Assembly: GCA_963815935.1 (NCBI GenBank)
Contig: CAWFIL010000006.1
Location: 62,001-126,000, forward strand
Reading direction: 5' to 3'
DNA length: 64,000 nucleotides
DNA from: JARIHD01 sp963815935
Lineage (GTDB): Bacteria; Patescibacteriota; Saccharimonadia; Saccharimonadales; UBA4665
Shown: one piece after another, positions 26,574-34,532 of the stretch
How positions within the stretch are numbered: the stretch's first letter is position 1
Layout of the letters: each line of letters opens with the position of its first letter
The notes under the pieces: generated by a model
Told to the model about the DNA's origin: nothing
Database searches by the model: none
The model's input: only the letters and a program-made list of their open reading frames with translations
Made by a program: the position numbers and the translations under genes

Positions 26574-26972
26574 ATGGCAGCTAATAGCTACTTCTACGCT
26601 CTCGGTCGCCGCAAAGCTGCAACTGCCCGCGTTCGCCTACAGGGTGGCAAGGGTGAGATCACTGTAAACGGCAAGCCCGCTGCTGAGTACTTCGCTGGTA
26701 GCAAATACCTCATTGCTGAGCTTAACAAGCCATTTGTGGTCCTGCAGCAAGAGAACAAGTACGACATTAGTGCTGTTGTAACTGGTGGCGGTCACGCCGG
26801 CCAGATCGACGCCATTCGTCTTGGTATTTCTAAGGCTCTCGCTCTTATGAACGAAGACCTCAAGAGTACACTCAAGCGTGCTGACCTGCTTAGCCGTGAC
26901 CCACGTGAGCGCGAACGCAAGAAGTTCGGCCTCAAGGGCGCACGCAAGCAACGCCAGTTCACTAAGCGTTAA
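26574..26972 (+). CDS. rpsI: 30S ribosomal protein S9
   Basis: uS9, 132 residues, intact. ALGRRKAATARVRLQGGKGEITVNGK, GGGHAGQIDAIRLGISKALALMNEDLKSTLKRADLLSRDPRERERKKFGLKGARKQRQFTKR; the C-terminal KR touches the P-site tRNA. Last gene of the operon, followed by a terminator. Confidence 0.96.
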   Translation: MAANSYFYALGRRKAATARVRLQGGKGEITVNGKPAAEYFAGSKYLIAELNKPFVVLQQENKYDISAVVTGGGHAGQIDAIRLGISKALALMNEDLKSTLKRADLLSRDPRERERKKFGLKGARKQRQFTKR

Positions 26973-27001
26973 GCTTACACAGGTTCCGCTCGTGGACCAC
27001 C

Positions 27002-27036
27002 AAAAATCCGCCAATCGCAAGAAGGGCGGATTTTTG
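27002..27036. terminator. Bidirectional terminator between rpsI and the convergent gene
   Basis: AAAAATCCGCC and GGCGGATTTTT form a 10-11 bp stem with A and T runs on both sides, so it can serve rpsI on the plus strand and the gene ending at 27046 on the minus strand. Confidence 0.85.
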
Positions 27037-27045
27037 TTTGTGCTG

Positions 27046-27744
27046 TTAGAGTTCTTGGTGGGCGAAGAAGACGACGTCTTCGAGACCCACGGTGAGCGGC
27101 TGCTCGGCCAGTAGGTCGTGTAACTCTCCTGCGCAGGCTTCAACCTGGGCTGGCTCGGCGCCACGGTAGATGCGACCGACGGTCAGTTTTGGCGTGTACT
27201 CGTCGTACGGATAGCGGAAGTCACCGAATACACCGCTTAGGCCATTGACCACTATCTCGTGTTCGGCTGCTAAAAAGCCGGCTACTTTTTGGTGCCCCTC
27301 TGGCACGAGGGCGAATTTGCCACCCCGGCTTCGGCGATCGGCATCACCTACGCGTACGGCCGCAGATAGTGTAAGCTGTAGCTCGTCGGCTGCCATGTCT
27401 AGGCGAGCAATTTCGTCCTCAATGTGACCGCGCACTCGGCCAATATCGTTGGCGTTCCACTGTAGTCGGTGGCGCCGAGCATGCTCGGCGGACAGACGCC
27501 GCTCCAACACGGTGATGCCGATTTTCTCGGGGTCGTTGTATAGCTTGAAGCGATTTTCGGGCAAGCCGGTCAGCTCACAAGTCAGCGGTTCACGTTCGGG
27601 GAGTATCCCGGCCCAGCGCCGGTCAAGCTCATAAAAAAACGCACCCACCTGTTCATCGTTGATGACTGGATGGCGTGCGCCAAAGCCTGCTTGAAAATGC
27701 CGTCGACCCCGTAAATCGGATCGCGGCCCTATTGACCTTCCCAT
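27046..27744 (-). CDS. Hypothetical protein, weakly like 2'-5' RNA ligase (2H phosphoesterase)
   Basis: 232 residues from ATG 27744 with GGAGG upstream. The C-terminal part (EYTPKLTVGRIYRGAEPAQVEACAGELHDLLAEQPLTVGLEDVVFF) recalls the second half of 2H phosphoesterases, but the His of the HxT motif is Pro-Lys here, and a first HxT motif is not clear. It may be inactive or another family. More GC-rich than the ribosomal genes. Confidence 0.4.
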   Translation of the reverse strand: MGRSIGPRSDLRGRRHFQAGFGARHPVINDEQVGAFFYELDRRWAGILPEREPLTCELTGLPENRFKLYNDPEKIGITVLERRLSAEHARRHRLQWNANDIGRVRGHIEDEIARLDMAADELQLTLSAAVRVGDADRRSRGGKFALVPEGHQKVAGFLAAEHEIVVNGLSGVFGDFRYPYDEYTPKLTVGRIYRGAEPAQVEACAGELHDLLAEQPLTVGLEDVVFFAHQEL

Positions 27745-27881
27745 ATATCCTCCGTGTTTCTAACGCGTTGCCGCATTAATTGGTATTGTAATGACGCTTA
27801 TGCAATTCAGCAAGTTTATCCCATAACTTCTTGTCGTTTGGTCATTTCACCTATGCATTCTAATCTGTTATATTGAGTGGA

Positions 27882-28859
27882 ATGACCAAAAAGAAAGCCG
27901 ACAAAACACCGCAGAAGCGCGAGGCGTGGATCACCCGCACAGCTTTAGCGTTGGGTATGGACGAAGCGGATGTGCTGGTGATGCTGCGGACGGACCGCCG
28001 GCAGAGTTTACGTCTGAACTCGCTGAAGGACGATGGCCAGACGCTCGATGGCCTAAAGGCCCTCGGTTGGCATGGCGAGCAGTATGGATGGTTGCCGCAA
28101 GGATACACTGCCGAAGCTGGCCTGACAGAAGTGCGTGATAGCCAGCTCGTAACAGATGGCAAGGTGTTTATCCAGAACGCTGCCAGTTGGCTGCCAGTTG
28201 CCGCTCTCGACCCTCAGCCGGGCGATGTCGTCTTGGATGTCTGTGCAGCTCCTGGTGGCAAGACCAGTCATATTGCGGCGGTGACTAACAACCGGGCGCA
28301 TATCTGGGCAAACGACAACTCCCGCCCGCGTTTGGCCAAGCTACGCGCCAATATGCAACGGCTTGGTGCTGCAGTCGACCAATACACCTTATACGACGCC
28401 TCCATGCTAGCTCATAAACTTGACGGTCAGCAGTTTGACCGCATCCTATTGGATGCGCCGTGTAGCGGTGAAGGGCTGATGAACCTAGATAGAGACGCCG
28501 ACTTCGCCACATGGTCGGTGGCACATATCAAGCGCCTGCAACAACTTCAAAAGAGAATACTGTCGCAAGCCTGGCAGCTTTTGAAGCCGGGCGGCACATT
28601 GGTGTACAGTACCTGCACGATGGCGCCCGAAGAAGATGAGGCCGTTATTGACTATCTACTACGCAGCACCGGAGACGTACAGCTCATTCCAATTGCCATG
28701 GATTTGCCGAACCGGGTGGCGGCAGTATCTTCGTGGAACGGCAGGCAATTTGCACCCGAAGTACAGGGGTGTATGCGTCTGACGCCCAGCGAATGCATCG
28801 AGGCCTTCTTTGTGTGCACCCTGCAAAAGCTTGCAGTTGCTAGCCCTGACATGCTATAG
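27882..28859 (+). CDS. RsmB/NOP2-family RNA (cytosine-5) methyltransferase
   Basis: 325 residues. SAM-binding motif VVLDVCAAPGGKTSHIA, then the two family cysteines: DAPCSGEG (motif IV) and YSTCTM (motif VI, catalytic). The N-terminal part (TDRRQSLRLNSLKDD, VFIQNAASWLPVAAL) is typical of RsmF/YebU-like enzymes, which modify rRNA or tRNA; the exact base is unknown. TATATT with an upstream TG ends 7 bases before the ATG at 27882. A promoter for the next operon overlaps its stop codon. Confidence 0.88.
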   Translation: MTKKKADKTPQKREAWITRTALALGMDEADVLVMLRTDRRQSLRLNSLKDDGQTLDGLKALGWHGEQYGWLPQGYTAEAGLTEVRDSQLVTDGKVFIQNAASWLPVAALDPQPGDVVLDVCAAPGGKTSHIAAVTNNRAHIWANDNSRPRLAKLRANMQRLGAAVDQYTLYDASMLAHKLDGQQFDRILLDAPCSGEGLMNLDRDADFATWSVAHIKRLQQLQKRILSQAWQLLKPGGTLVYSTCTMAPEEDEAVIDYLLRSTGDVQLIPIAMDLPNRVAAVSSWNGRQFAPEVQGCMRLTPSECIEAFFVCTLQKLAVASPDML

Positions 28860-28860
28860 T
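28855..28860 (+). promoter_or_regulatory. -10 element of the aromatic attenuator transcript
   Basis: TATAGT with TGC before it, over the stop codon of the preceding gene. Transcription would begin near 28867, only about 6 bases before the leader-peptide ATG. Confidence 0.55.
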
Positions 28861-28872
28861 GCCAAAATCATT

Positions 28873-28950
28873 ATGAATCGCATACAGAACTTCTTCTATT
28901 GGTTTACCAACCCGCAACTGGCGGTTTGTTCTGTGTGTTTGCATTCGTAG
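28873..28950 (+). CDS. Aromatic leader peptide (attenuator)
   Basis: A 25-residue open frame, MNRIQNFFYWFTNPQLAVC followed by SVCLHS, with Phe-Phe-Tyr-Trp-Phe at codons 7-11 (28891-28905). Such a run of Phe, Tyr and Trp codons is what a ribosome-stalling sensor of charged aromatic tRNAs needs. The -QN-aromatic-T-x-P- layout recalls actinobacterial trp-type leader peptides, as far as I remember. It is followed by the alternative stems described next and by the DAHP synthase gene. Confidence 0.85.
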   Translation: MNRIQNFFYWFTNPQLAVCSVCLHS

Positions 28951-28999
28951 GCTATAACACTCGAACACATTGGAGAAACCGCCACAAGGCGGTTTTTTT
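28909..28999 (+). promoter_or_regulatory. Transcription attenuator with mutually exclusive stems
   Basis: Four segments are visible: 1, AACCCGC (28909-28915); 2, GGCGGTTT (28920-28927); 3, AAACCGCC (28976-28983); 4, GGCGGTTT (28988-28995) followed by T residues to 28999. Segments 2 and 4 are identical, so 3 can pair with either: 2:3 is the antiterminator, 3:4 the terminator. Segment 1 pairs with 2 when the ribosome does not stall. Stalling at the aromatic codons just before segment 1 would free segment 2 and allow read-through. Confidence 0.85.
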
Positions 29000-29027
29000 A
29001 ATGTAAATCAATACGTTTGGAGTTAGT

Positions 29028-30092
29028 ATGGAAGCTTTAACGCCCTCACTAGACGAGGTGGATCTTATCAACGAACAACGTGCGCATGTGGCCGATAACA
29101 TGGCTCAAACTGGCTCGCTAGAGGCCGATATACTGGCGGTGCCCGGACCGTGTTCGCCAGACTTGAATCGTATGCCCAATGGTGAGCTTGCTGCAGTCCA
29201 CCACGACAAGCTAGTGGCAGATGCCGGAAGGTCAGCTACCAGTAGTTTGGTTGTTGTGCGCTATGTTGCCGAAAAGCCGCGGACAACCACGGGCCCAACA
29301 GGCATTCTTCATGAACCAGGTGGCGCCCGGGCGTACCTGGAGGGTGCCCGTCAGCTGCATGAAGCTGGCGTGCCATTCGCATCTGAGGTCATAAGTGACG
29401 CAAGTGCTGTCCTCGTGGTGCCTCACCTGGCGATGGGGTGGGTTGGCGCCAGAGAGGTAAGTGCCACGGGGCCACGCTACAATGTACGTCCCACCGACCA
29501 AGATCGCGACCGTGGTATTCATCCATTGCCAGTCTGGGTCAAGAATGACCAGGACGGCGATCTTGGGCACACAGTTAACGCCTTGCGCACGATACTGTCG
29601 GACGCACCGCAGGCCCGAACCCGCTTTGGCATGAACGGCTACGAAGAAGTCGTTACGTATGGCAACCCGCACGTAGGAGCGATTTTACGGGGTCAGACCA
29701 ATCGTCCGGCGGGTGAGACGGAAGAAATCCTGATAAATGAAATTGGCACGGCCCGCGAAATGCTGGACCGCGAGTTCGGTGTAAATCGCATTCCAATCAT
29801 GGTCGATGTATCCCATGCGCACGCCAAATACGAAGGTGGTGGCGAAGAAGGGCAGCTGGCTATTGCGCAAGCACTGGGCAATGTTATGATGGTCGCCCCT
29901 GTCGAGGGCTGGATGGCGGAGACATACATACTGCCTGGAAAGCAGTCTGCTGACGGCACGGTTGTCGGCCTTAGCATTACTGATCCATGCATCCGCCAAG
30001 AAAAAGCCGAGCAGTTATTGCTGTCGATGGATGCCTCTAGGCAGGCTGCCCAGCGTGATATGCTGGCTATAGAGCAAGCTGCCGCTGTATAA
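29028..30092 (+). CDS. aroF: 3-deoxy-7-phosphoheptulonate (DAHP) synthase, class I
   Basis: First enzyme of the shikimate pathway: phosphoenolpyruvate plus erythrose 4-phosphate gives DAHP. 354 residues with class I (AroF/G/H) motifs: VPGPCS with the metal-binding Cys, VRYVAEKPRTTTGPTG, MGWVGAREVSATGPRYN, PVWVKNDQDGDLGHTVNAL, AILRGQTN and IMVDVSHAHAKYEG. TTGGAG precedes the ATG. It follows the attenuator and is 10 bases from trpS. No other shikimate gene is in the window, so its role in a reduced genome is unclear. Confidence 0.9.
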   Translation: MEALTPSLDEVDLINEQRAHVADNMAQTGSLEADILAVPGPCSPDLNRMPNGELAAVHHDKLVADAGRSATSSLVVVRYVAEKPRTTTGPTGILHEPGGARAYLEGARQLHEAGVPFASEVISDASAVLVVPHLAMGWVGAREVSATGPRYNVRPTDQDRDRGIHPLPVWVKNDQDGDLGHTVNALRTILSDAPQARTRFGMNGYEEVVTYGNPHVGAILRGQTNRPAGETEEILINEIGTAREMLDREFGVNRIPIMVDVSHAHAKYEGGGEEGQLAIAQALGNVMMVAPVEGWMAETYILPGKQSADGTVVGLSITDPCIRQEKAEQLLLSMDASRQAAQRDMLAIEQAAAV

Positions 30093-30102
30093 TGGGGATA
30101 AT

Positions 30103-31134
30103 ATGAGCAAACCTGTCATCCTAACTGGCCTCCGCGCCAACAACGATCTTACTATCGGTAACTATTTGGGCGCCTTGCTGCCCATGATTGACATGGCCAA
30201 AAAGCGTGCTGGCGAGTACCAGGTTAATTTATTTGTGCCAGACCTGCACAGCTTTACAACACCCATCGACCACAGCCAGCTCTACGGCCAAGTGCTTAAC
30301 AACCTAAAGGTGTATATTGCTGCCGGTCTGCCAATTGAGCATGACGACGTATATGTCTACCGTCAGAGCTATGTCCCGGCTCATTCCGAAATGACCTGGG
30401 TTCTGGATTGCTTTACGGGTATGGGCGAGATGGGCCGCATGATCCAGTTTAAAGAAAAGTCGGCCAAGTTAAGCGAAGATCGTATTAGCGTTGGCCTATT
30501 CAACTACCCGGTTTTGATGGCTGCCGATATCCTACTGTATGGCGCGAGCTATATTCCCGTTGGAGAAGACCAGTCGCAGCACCTGGAGTTTACGCGTGAT
30601 ATCGCCATGCGTATGAATGGCCAGTTTGGCGAACTATTTACCGTGCCTTTGCCAGTGCCTAAGCAGCACGAATTCTTTGGCAAAGACCAAGGCTTGCGCA
30701 TCAAGGACCTGCAGGACCCTACCAAAAAGATGAGTAAGAGTGACGAAACAGGCAAAGGTGTTATATTTTTGTCCGACACGCCCGAAGCGGCGACCAAGAA
30801 AGTGATGAGCGCCACGACAGATAGCTTTGGCGAAATAAAATATGACCTTAAGGAGCGCCCCGGCATCAGTAATCTGCTGCAAATTCTTTCGTTGCTCAGC
30901 GGCAAATCCCAGCAAGAAGTTAACGCCGAATGGGAAGGCAAGACGCAGTATGGCGAATTCAAGAAGGCTGTGGCCGAAGCGGTGGCTGGTTTCTTGCAAG
31001 ACTTTCAAACCCGTTTAGCATCTGTCGATGAACAGGCTTTGATCTCTAAGCTAGAGCAGAGCGAAGAAGCAATGCGTAAAGCCTCGGGCGAAACGCTGCT
31101 GCGTGCTCAAAAGGCAGTCGGCCTACGCGCATAA
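30103..31134 (+). CDS. trpS: Tryptophanyl-tRNA synthetase
   Basis: Class I aminoacyl-tRNA synthetase, 343 residues. The HIGH-type motif is TIGNYLGALL and the KMSKS motif is KKMSKSDE. The GEDQSQHLEFTRDIAMRMN segment is typical of TrpRS. In the same operon as DAHP synthase and thus probably under the aromatic attenuator, which makes physiological sense for a tRNA-Trp sensor. Confidence 0.95.
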   Translation: MSKPVILTGLRANNDLTIGNYLGALLPMIDMAKKRAGEYQVNLFVPDLHSFTTPIDHSQLYGQVLNNLKVYIAAGLPIEHDDVYVYRQSYVPAHSEMTWVLDCFTGMGEMGRMIQFKEKSAKLSEDRISVGLFNYPVLMAADILLYGASYIPVGEDQSQHLEFTRDIAMRMNGQFGELFTVPLPVPKQHEFFGKDQGLRIKDLQDPTKKMSKSDETGKGVIFLSDTPEAATKKVMSATTDSFGEIKYDLKERPGISNLLQILSLLSGKSQQEVNAEWEGKTQYGEFKKAVAEAVAGFLQDFQTRLASVDEQALISKLEQSEEAMRKASGETLLRAQKAVGLRA

Positions 31135-31137
31135 CTC

Positions 31138-32598
31138 ATGAAGAAGGTCCCTTTCTACGAGAACCACGAAGACAACCAGCACTGCGCCATAGCAGTGTTC
31201 CGGATGCTATTTGACTACTTCCTGCGCCGTAAGATTGGTTGGGGCGATATGGAAAAGATGGCGGGGTTCGATGATCGCCCAGCCTGGACGGTCACTATTT
31301 GGGAGCGCATGGCCAACCAGGGATTTGATATCCGTATGATTGAAGCGTTTGACTACAAACGGTATGCCAAGGAAGGGCAAGCCTATCTGCAGGAGTACTT
31401 TTCGTCAGAAGAGTACGAGTACCAGGTCAACCATACTAATATTTTGGAGATTAGCGAACGTATCGACGACTTTCTGGCAAAAGTGGCCGTAGAAACTCGA
31501 TGTCCAACCCTAGAAGATATCGACGATATGTTGGCCGATGATCGTTTGGTGTTTTTGACGCTCAACTCGCGCGTGCTTAACGACAAACAGGGCTTTGTGT
31601 CGCATGCTGTGCTGGTAATCGGCAAGGAGGGCGAAGACTATGTTGTGCATGATCCCGGTTTGCCGCCCAAGCCAAACCGACGTATTGCCCCCCAAAAACT
31701 ATGGCAGGCTATGGGCGAAGGCGAGAGCACTTCCGAAGCCACTGGCATTAAGTTTAGGCCCAAGCCAACTCGTGCCGATGTGTTGCTGGCCCGCCAGTAC
31801 CCCCAATATTCTAGGGCAGCACTAGCCAAACTCTTCGCTAAGGGGTTGGTTACATTTGAGGGCAAGACCCTGAAGGCAGGCGCCAAAGTAGTATCCGATA
31901 ATACTCTGGAAGCCAACATTGATTCGCTCGTACCCGACAATAGTGATATTGATCTGCCAGTGCTGTATGAAGATGACGATACGATCGTGATCAATAAGCC
32001 AGCTGGCGTACTCACGCACGCACAAGGTAAGTTTGGTTCCGAGGCCTCGGTTGCGACATTTTTGCGGCACAAGGTTATTGGTCTGGAAGGTGATAGAGCG
32101 GGTGTTGTGCACCGCTTGGATCGCCCCACGAGTGGTGTGATTATTGGTGCAAAAAACGCAGAGGCGTTGGCCTATTTACAAAAACAGTTTGCTGATCGCA
32201 AGACAAAAAAAACATATATCGCGATTGTTGCTGGGCAACTCAAGCAAAAAGAAGCGATAATCGACATGCCGATTGAGCGTAACCCAAAAGCTCCGGCAAC
32301 TTATCGTGTTGGCGTTAATGGCAAAACAGCCAAAACACAGTACAAGGTGTTGCAAGAGAGTAAGACTGCCAGTCTGATTGAACTCAGGCCGGAGACAGGC
32401 CGTACGCACCAGTTGCGCGTACACTTGGCCCACTTGGGGCACCCGATTATCGGTGATCCGCTATACGGTACTGGTCACTATAGCGACCGGCTATATCTGC
32501 ATGCGCAAAGTTTAGAGATTAACTTGCCCGAGACGCACGAACCCAAAACATTTATCGCGCCGCTACCGCCGGAATTTGAGGAATACATGCAGTTATGA
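31138..32598 (+). CDS. Fusion of a C39-like peptidase domain with an RluA/RluD-type pseudouridine synthase
   Basis: 486 residues in one open frame. Residues about 1-200 look like a papain-like C39 domain: DNQHCAIAVFRMLFDYF (Cys), FVSHAVLVIGKEGEDYVVHDPG (His, Asp). From about residue 210 a S4 domain begins (RADVLLARQYPQYSRAALAKLFAKGLVTFEGK), followed by the pseudouridine synthase domain with HRLDRPTSGVIIGAK (catalytic Asp), KTYIAIVAG and ETGRTHQLRVHLAHLGHPIIGDPLYG. The enzyme part should modify rRNA. It starts 3 bases after trpS and overlaps holB by 4. A lost stop through a sequence error cannot be excluded, although no Met is visible at the usual synthase start. Confidence 0.8.
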   Translation: MKKVPFYENHEDNQHCAIAVFRMLFDYFLRRKIGWGDMEKMAGFDDRPAWTVTIWERMANQGFDIRMIEAFDYKRYAKEGQAYLQEYFSSEEYEYQVNHTNILEISERIDDFLAKVAVETRCPTLEDIDDMLADDRLVFLTLNSRVLNDKQGFVSHAVLVIGKEGEDYVVHDPGLPPKPNRRIAPQKLWQAMGEGESTSEATGIKFRPKPTRADVLLARQYPQYSRAALAKLFAKGLVTFEGKTLKAGAKVVSDNTLEANIDSLVPDNSDIDLPVLYEDDDTIVINKPAGVLTHAQGKFGSEASVATFLRHKVIGLEGDRAGVVHRLDRPTSGVIIGAKNAEALAYLQKQFADRKTKKTYIAIVAGQLKQKEAIIDMPIERNPKAPATYRVGVNGKTAKTQYKVLQESKTASLIELRPETGRTHQLRVHLAHLGHPIIGDPLYGTGHYSDRLYLHAQSLEINLPETHEPKTFIAPLPPEFEEYMQL

Positions 32599-33467
32599 AT
32601 GGCGAGGTAGCACTACACCCCCACACAAAAGAACACGTCGCACAATTTGTGGCACACCCTTCCCATGCGGCGATATTGATTGGCAGTAATGGTGTAGGCA
32701 AAACGTGTGTGGCCGAAATTATTGCGCAGGCGGTGTTGGGTTTAACGGGTGCCAAGCTACAGAGCTATCCGTACTTCAAGCTCATAGGCCCAGCAAAAGA
32801 CAGCATCTCGATTGAATCTATCCGCGAGTTACAGCATTTTTTGCAGCTCAGGACGCTGGGCGAACGCCAACTACGTCGCGTTGTGATTATTGAGCACGCC
32901 GAGGGTCTGACGGTCGAAGCGCAGAACGCATTTCTTAAGCTGCTAGAGGAGCCACCGGCAGATACGGTACTACTCCTAACTGTCGATAACCAGCGAGCCC
33001 TACTGCCAACTATTCTGTCTCGTGTGCAGACCATCCCTGTTTACGCACCTACCGAAGACGCATTGCGTAGTTTTTTTGCGCCTAAGGCCAGCGATGATGC
33101 GGCCCTAAATCAGGCGTTCTTTTTGAGCGGTGGCTTGCCGGGCCTGATGGCGGCCCTATTGGCGGGCGACCAAACCCATCCACTTTTAGCCGGCGTGGCC
33201 GATGCTAAGCTTATTCTTCAGAAGCAAACCTTTGAGCGTTTGGCTTTAGTAGAGGGTATGAGCAAGCAAAAGGAAGCTGCGCGCTATGTATTACAGGCTC
33301 TGCAACATATTGCGCAGACAGGGATTGACCAGGCGGCCAAAAAAAGCGATCCAGCTAAGATCAAACAATGGCACAAGGTCCTGAAGCTTTCTACGCAAGC
33401 ACTCGAAAATCTTGGCAAAAATGCCAATCCCAAGTTGGTTCTGACTAACTTGATGCTCAATTTGTAG
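32595..33467 (+). CDS. holB: DNA polymerase III delta' subunit (clamp loader)
   Basis: 290 residues. AAA+ features: Walker A GSNGVGKT, IESIRELQHFLQLR, RRVVIIEHAEGLTVEAQNAFLKLLEEPP, TILSRVQTI. It lacks the zinc-binding cysteines of DnaX, which together with the LLEEPP motif points to delta'. It starts inside the stop of the previous gene (ATGA). Confidence 0.85.
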   Translation: MNGEVALHPHTKEHVAQFVAHPSHAAILIGSNGVGKTCVAEIIAQAVLGLTGAKLQSYPYFKLIGPAKDSISIESIRELQHFLQLRTLGERQLRRVVIIEHAEGLTVEAQNAFLKLLEEPPADTVLLLTVDNQRALLPTILSRVQTIPVYAPTEDALRSFFAPKASDDAALNQAFFLSGGLPGLMAALLAGDQTHPLLAGVADAKLILQKQTFERLALVEGMSKQKEAARYVLQALQHIAQTGIDQAAKKSDPAKIKQWHKVLKLSTQALENLGKNANPKLVLTNLMLNL

Positions 33468-33514
33468 CTATAGTGCAGAATGCTCAAGAATCTCTGCTAT
33501 AATTGGAAACGAAT

Positions 33515-34171
33515 ATGTTTGAGCTGACAATAGTCGCGGTCTTTGGCCTCCTTGCCTTTCGTAACACAAAAGTTGGTGACGATGAACTTAGTACTTCGTC
33601 GCGTAAAATTGGTGACCGCTTAGGTAAGCTATGGGATATTGCCCATCAGGGTATGCGCGAGAATCGCTTTCTGCGTGCCGAGAAGGCTCTCCTGACCATC
33701 CTGAAGATCGATGAGCGCAACGCTGCGGCCTACAACCGTCTCGGCATCCTGTACGCTAAGCAAAAGGAATACCGTGACGCTATCGATTGCTTTGAAATCG
33801 CCAGTAGCATCGAGGCCACGCCGTCCAGCCTACACAACCTTGGGCTTATCTATTATGAAACAGAGAATTATGCCAAAGCTGCGATTGCTTTTGAACAGGC
33901 CCTAAAGCTTGAAGACAACCTGGCTGCTCGCCACGTGGCCTACGCTAAAGTGCAAGAAAAGTTGGGTAACGAAAAGTTGATGTTCCAAGCTCTCGACAAA
34001 GCTGTGGACCTTGAGCCGAACAAAGAAACACTTACCTTGTTGCACAAGGCATACCTTGACCGTGGTATGCAACTAGAGGCAGATGTTGTCGAGCAAAAGC
34101 TCAAGAAGCTAATCGTTCCGTCCGGCAAGCCAAAGCGGATGATGCGTCCCGCTCGTCGTGTAGTTGTCTAG
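33515..34171 (+). CDS. TPR protein with N-terminal membrane segment
   Basis: 218 residues from ATG 33515. A short hydrophobic start (FELTIVAVFGLLAF) is followed by about four tetratricopeptide-type repeats (RFLRAEKALLTILKIDERNAAAYNRLGILYAKQ, DAIDCFEIASSIEATPSSLHNLGLIYYE, KAAIAFEQALKLEDNLAARH) and a basic tail (KPKRMMRPARR). Probably a protein-protein scaffold. Own TATAAT with an upstream TG, 11 bases before the ATG. Confidence 0.8.
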   Translation: MFELTIVAVFGLLAFRNTKVGDDELSTSSRKIGDRLGKLWDIAHQGMRENRFLRAEKALLTILKIDERNAAAYNRLGILYAKQKEYRDAIDCFEIASSIEATPSSLHNLGLIYYETENYAKAAIAFEQALKLEDNLAARHVAYAKVQEKLGNEKLMFQALDKAVDLEPNKETLTLLHKAYLDRGMQLEADVVEQKLKKLIVPSGKPKRMMRPARRVVV

Positions 34172-34183
34172 GTAACATATATG

Positions 34184-34212
34184 TTGCCCTACAAGGCTAA
34201 TTTTGGTAGAAT
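34184..34212 (+). promoter_or_regulatory. Promoter of the tRNA-Thr/tRNA-Tyr pair
   Basis: TTGCCC (34184-34189), 17 bases, TAGAAT (34207-34212), starting transcription about 20 bases before the first tRNA. Confidence 0.65.
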
Positions 34213-34237
34213 TACATCTGTTGACTCAGGGCATTGT

Positions 34238-34313
34238 GCCGACATAGCTCAGTGGCTAGAGCGGCTGTTTTGTAAACAGCGGGTCGTGGGTTCGAATCCC
34301 TCTGTCGGCTCCA
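34238..34313 (+). tRNA. tRNA-Thr (anticodon TGT), CCA encoded
   Basis: Acceptor stem GCCGACA/TGTCGGC, D arm GCTCAGTGGCTAGAGC, anticodon stem GCTGT/ACAGC with loop TTTGTAA, T arm GTGGGTTCGAATCCCTC, discriminator T and encoded CCA. Confidence 0.95.
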
Positions 34314-34343
34314 AATATTCTGGTACAATGCCAGAATCACTAC

Positions 34344-34430
34344 GCAGGGATAGTGAAGCGGTCAAACACAGCTGACTGTAAATCAGCCCTCTCTGAGCCT
34401 TCGGGGGTTCGAATCCCTCTCCCTGCACCA
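34344..34430 (+). tRNA. tRNA-Tyr (anticodon GTA), CCA encoded
   Basis: Acceptor GCAGGGA/TCCCTGC, anticodon loop with GTA between CTGA and TCAG arms, long variable arm (CCTCTCTGAGCCTTCGGG region) as expected of tRNA-Tyr, T arm GGGTTCGAATCCC, encoded CCA. Confidence 0.93.
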
Positions 34431-34434
34431 AAAT

Positions 34435-34464
34435 AAAACCCACCCTTACGGTGGGTTTTATTTT
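34435..34464 (+). terminator. Rho-independent terminator after the tRNA pair
   Basis: AAAACCCACC (34435-34444) pairs with GGTGGGTTTT (34450-34459), 5-base loop, then ATTTT. Confidence 0.9.
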
Positions 34465-34490
34465 ATATCCAAGGCCGGGCCTTGGATATA
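34464..34490. repeat. GC-rich palindrome, copy 2
   Basis: 13-base arms around a central G at 34477; core TCCAAGGCCGGGCCTTGGA identical to the copy at 10,611. Here it also follows directly on a terminator. A partial half-site, CTTGGATATA, follows at 34,502. Confidence 0.75.
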
Positions 34491-34532
34491 TGTATATATG
34501 TCTTGGATATAAAATACACTTGGGCGTTGGGG

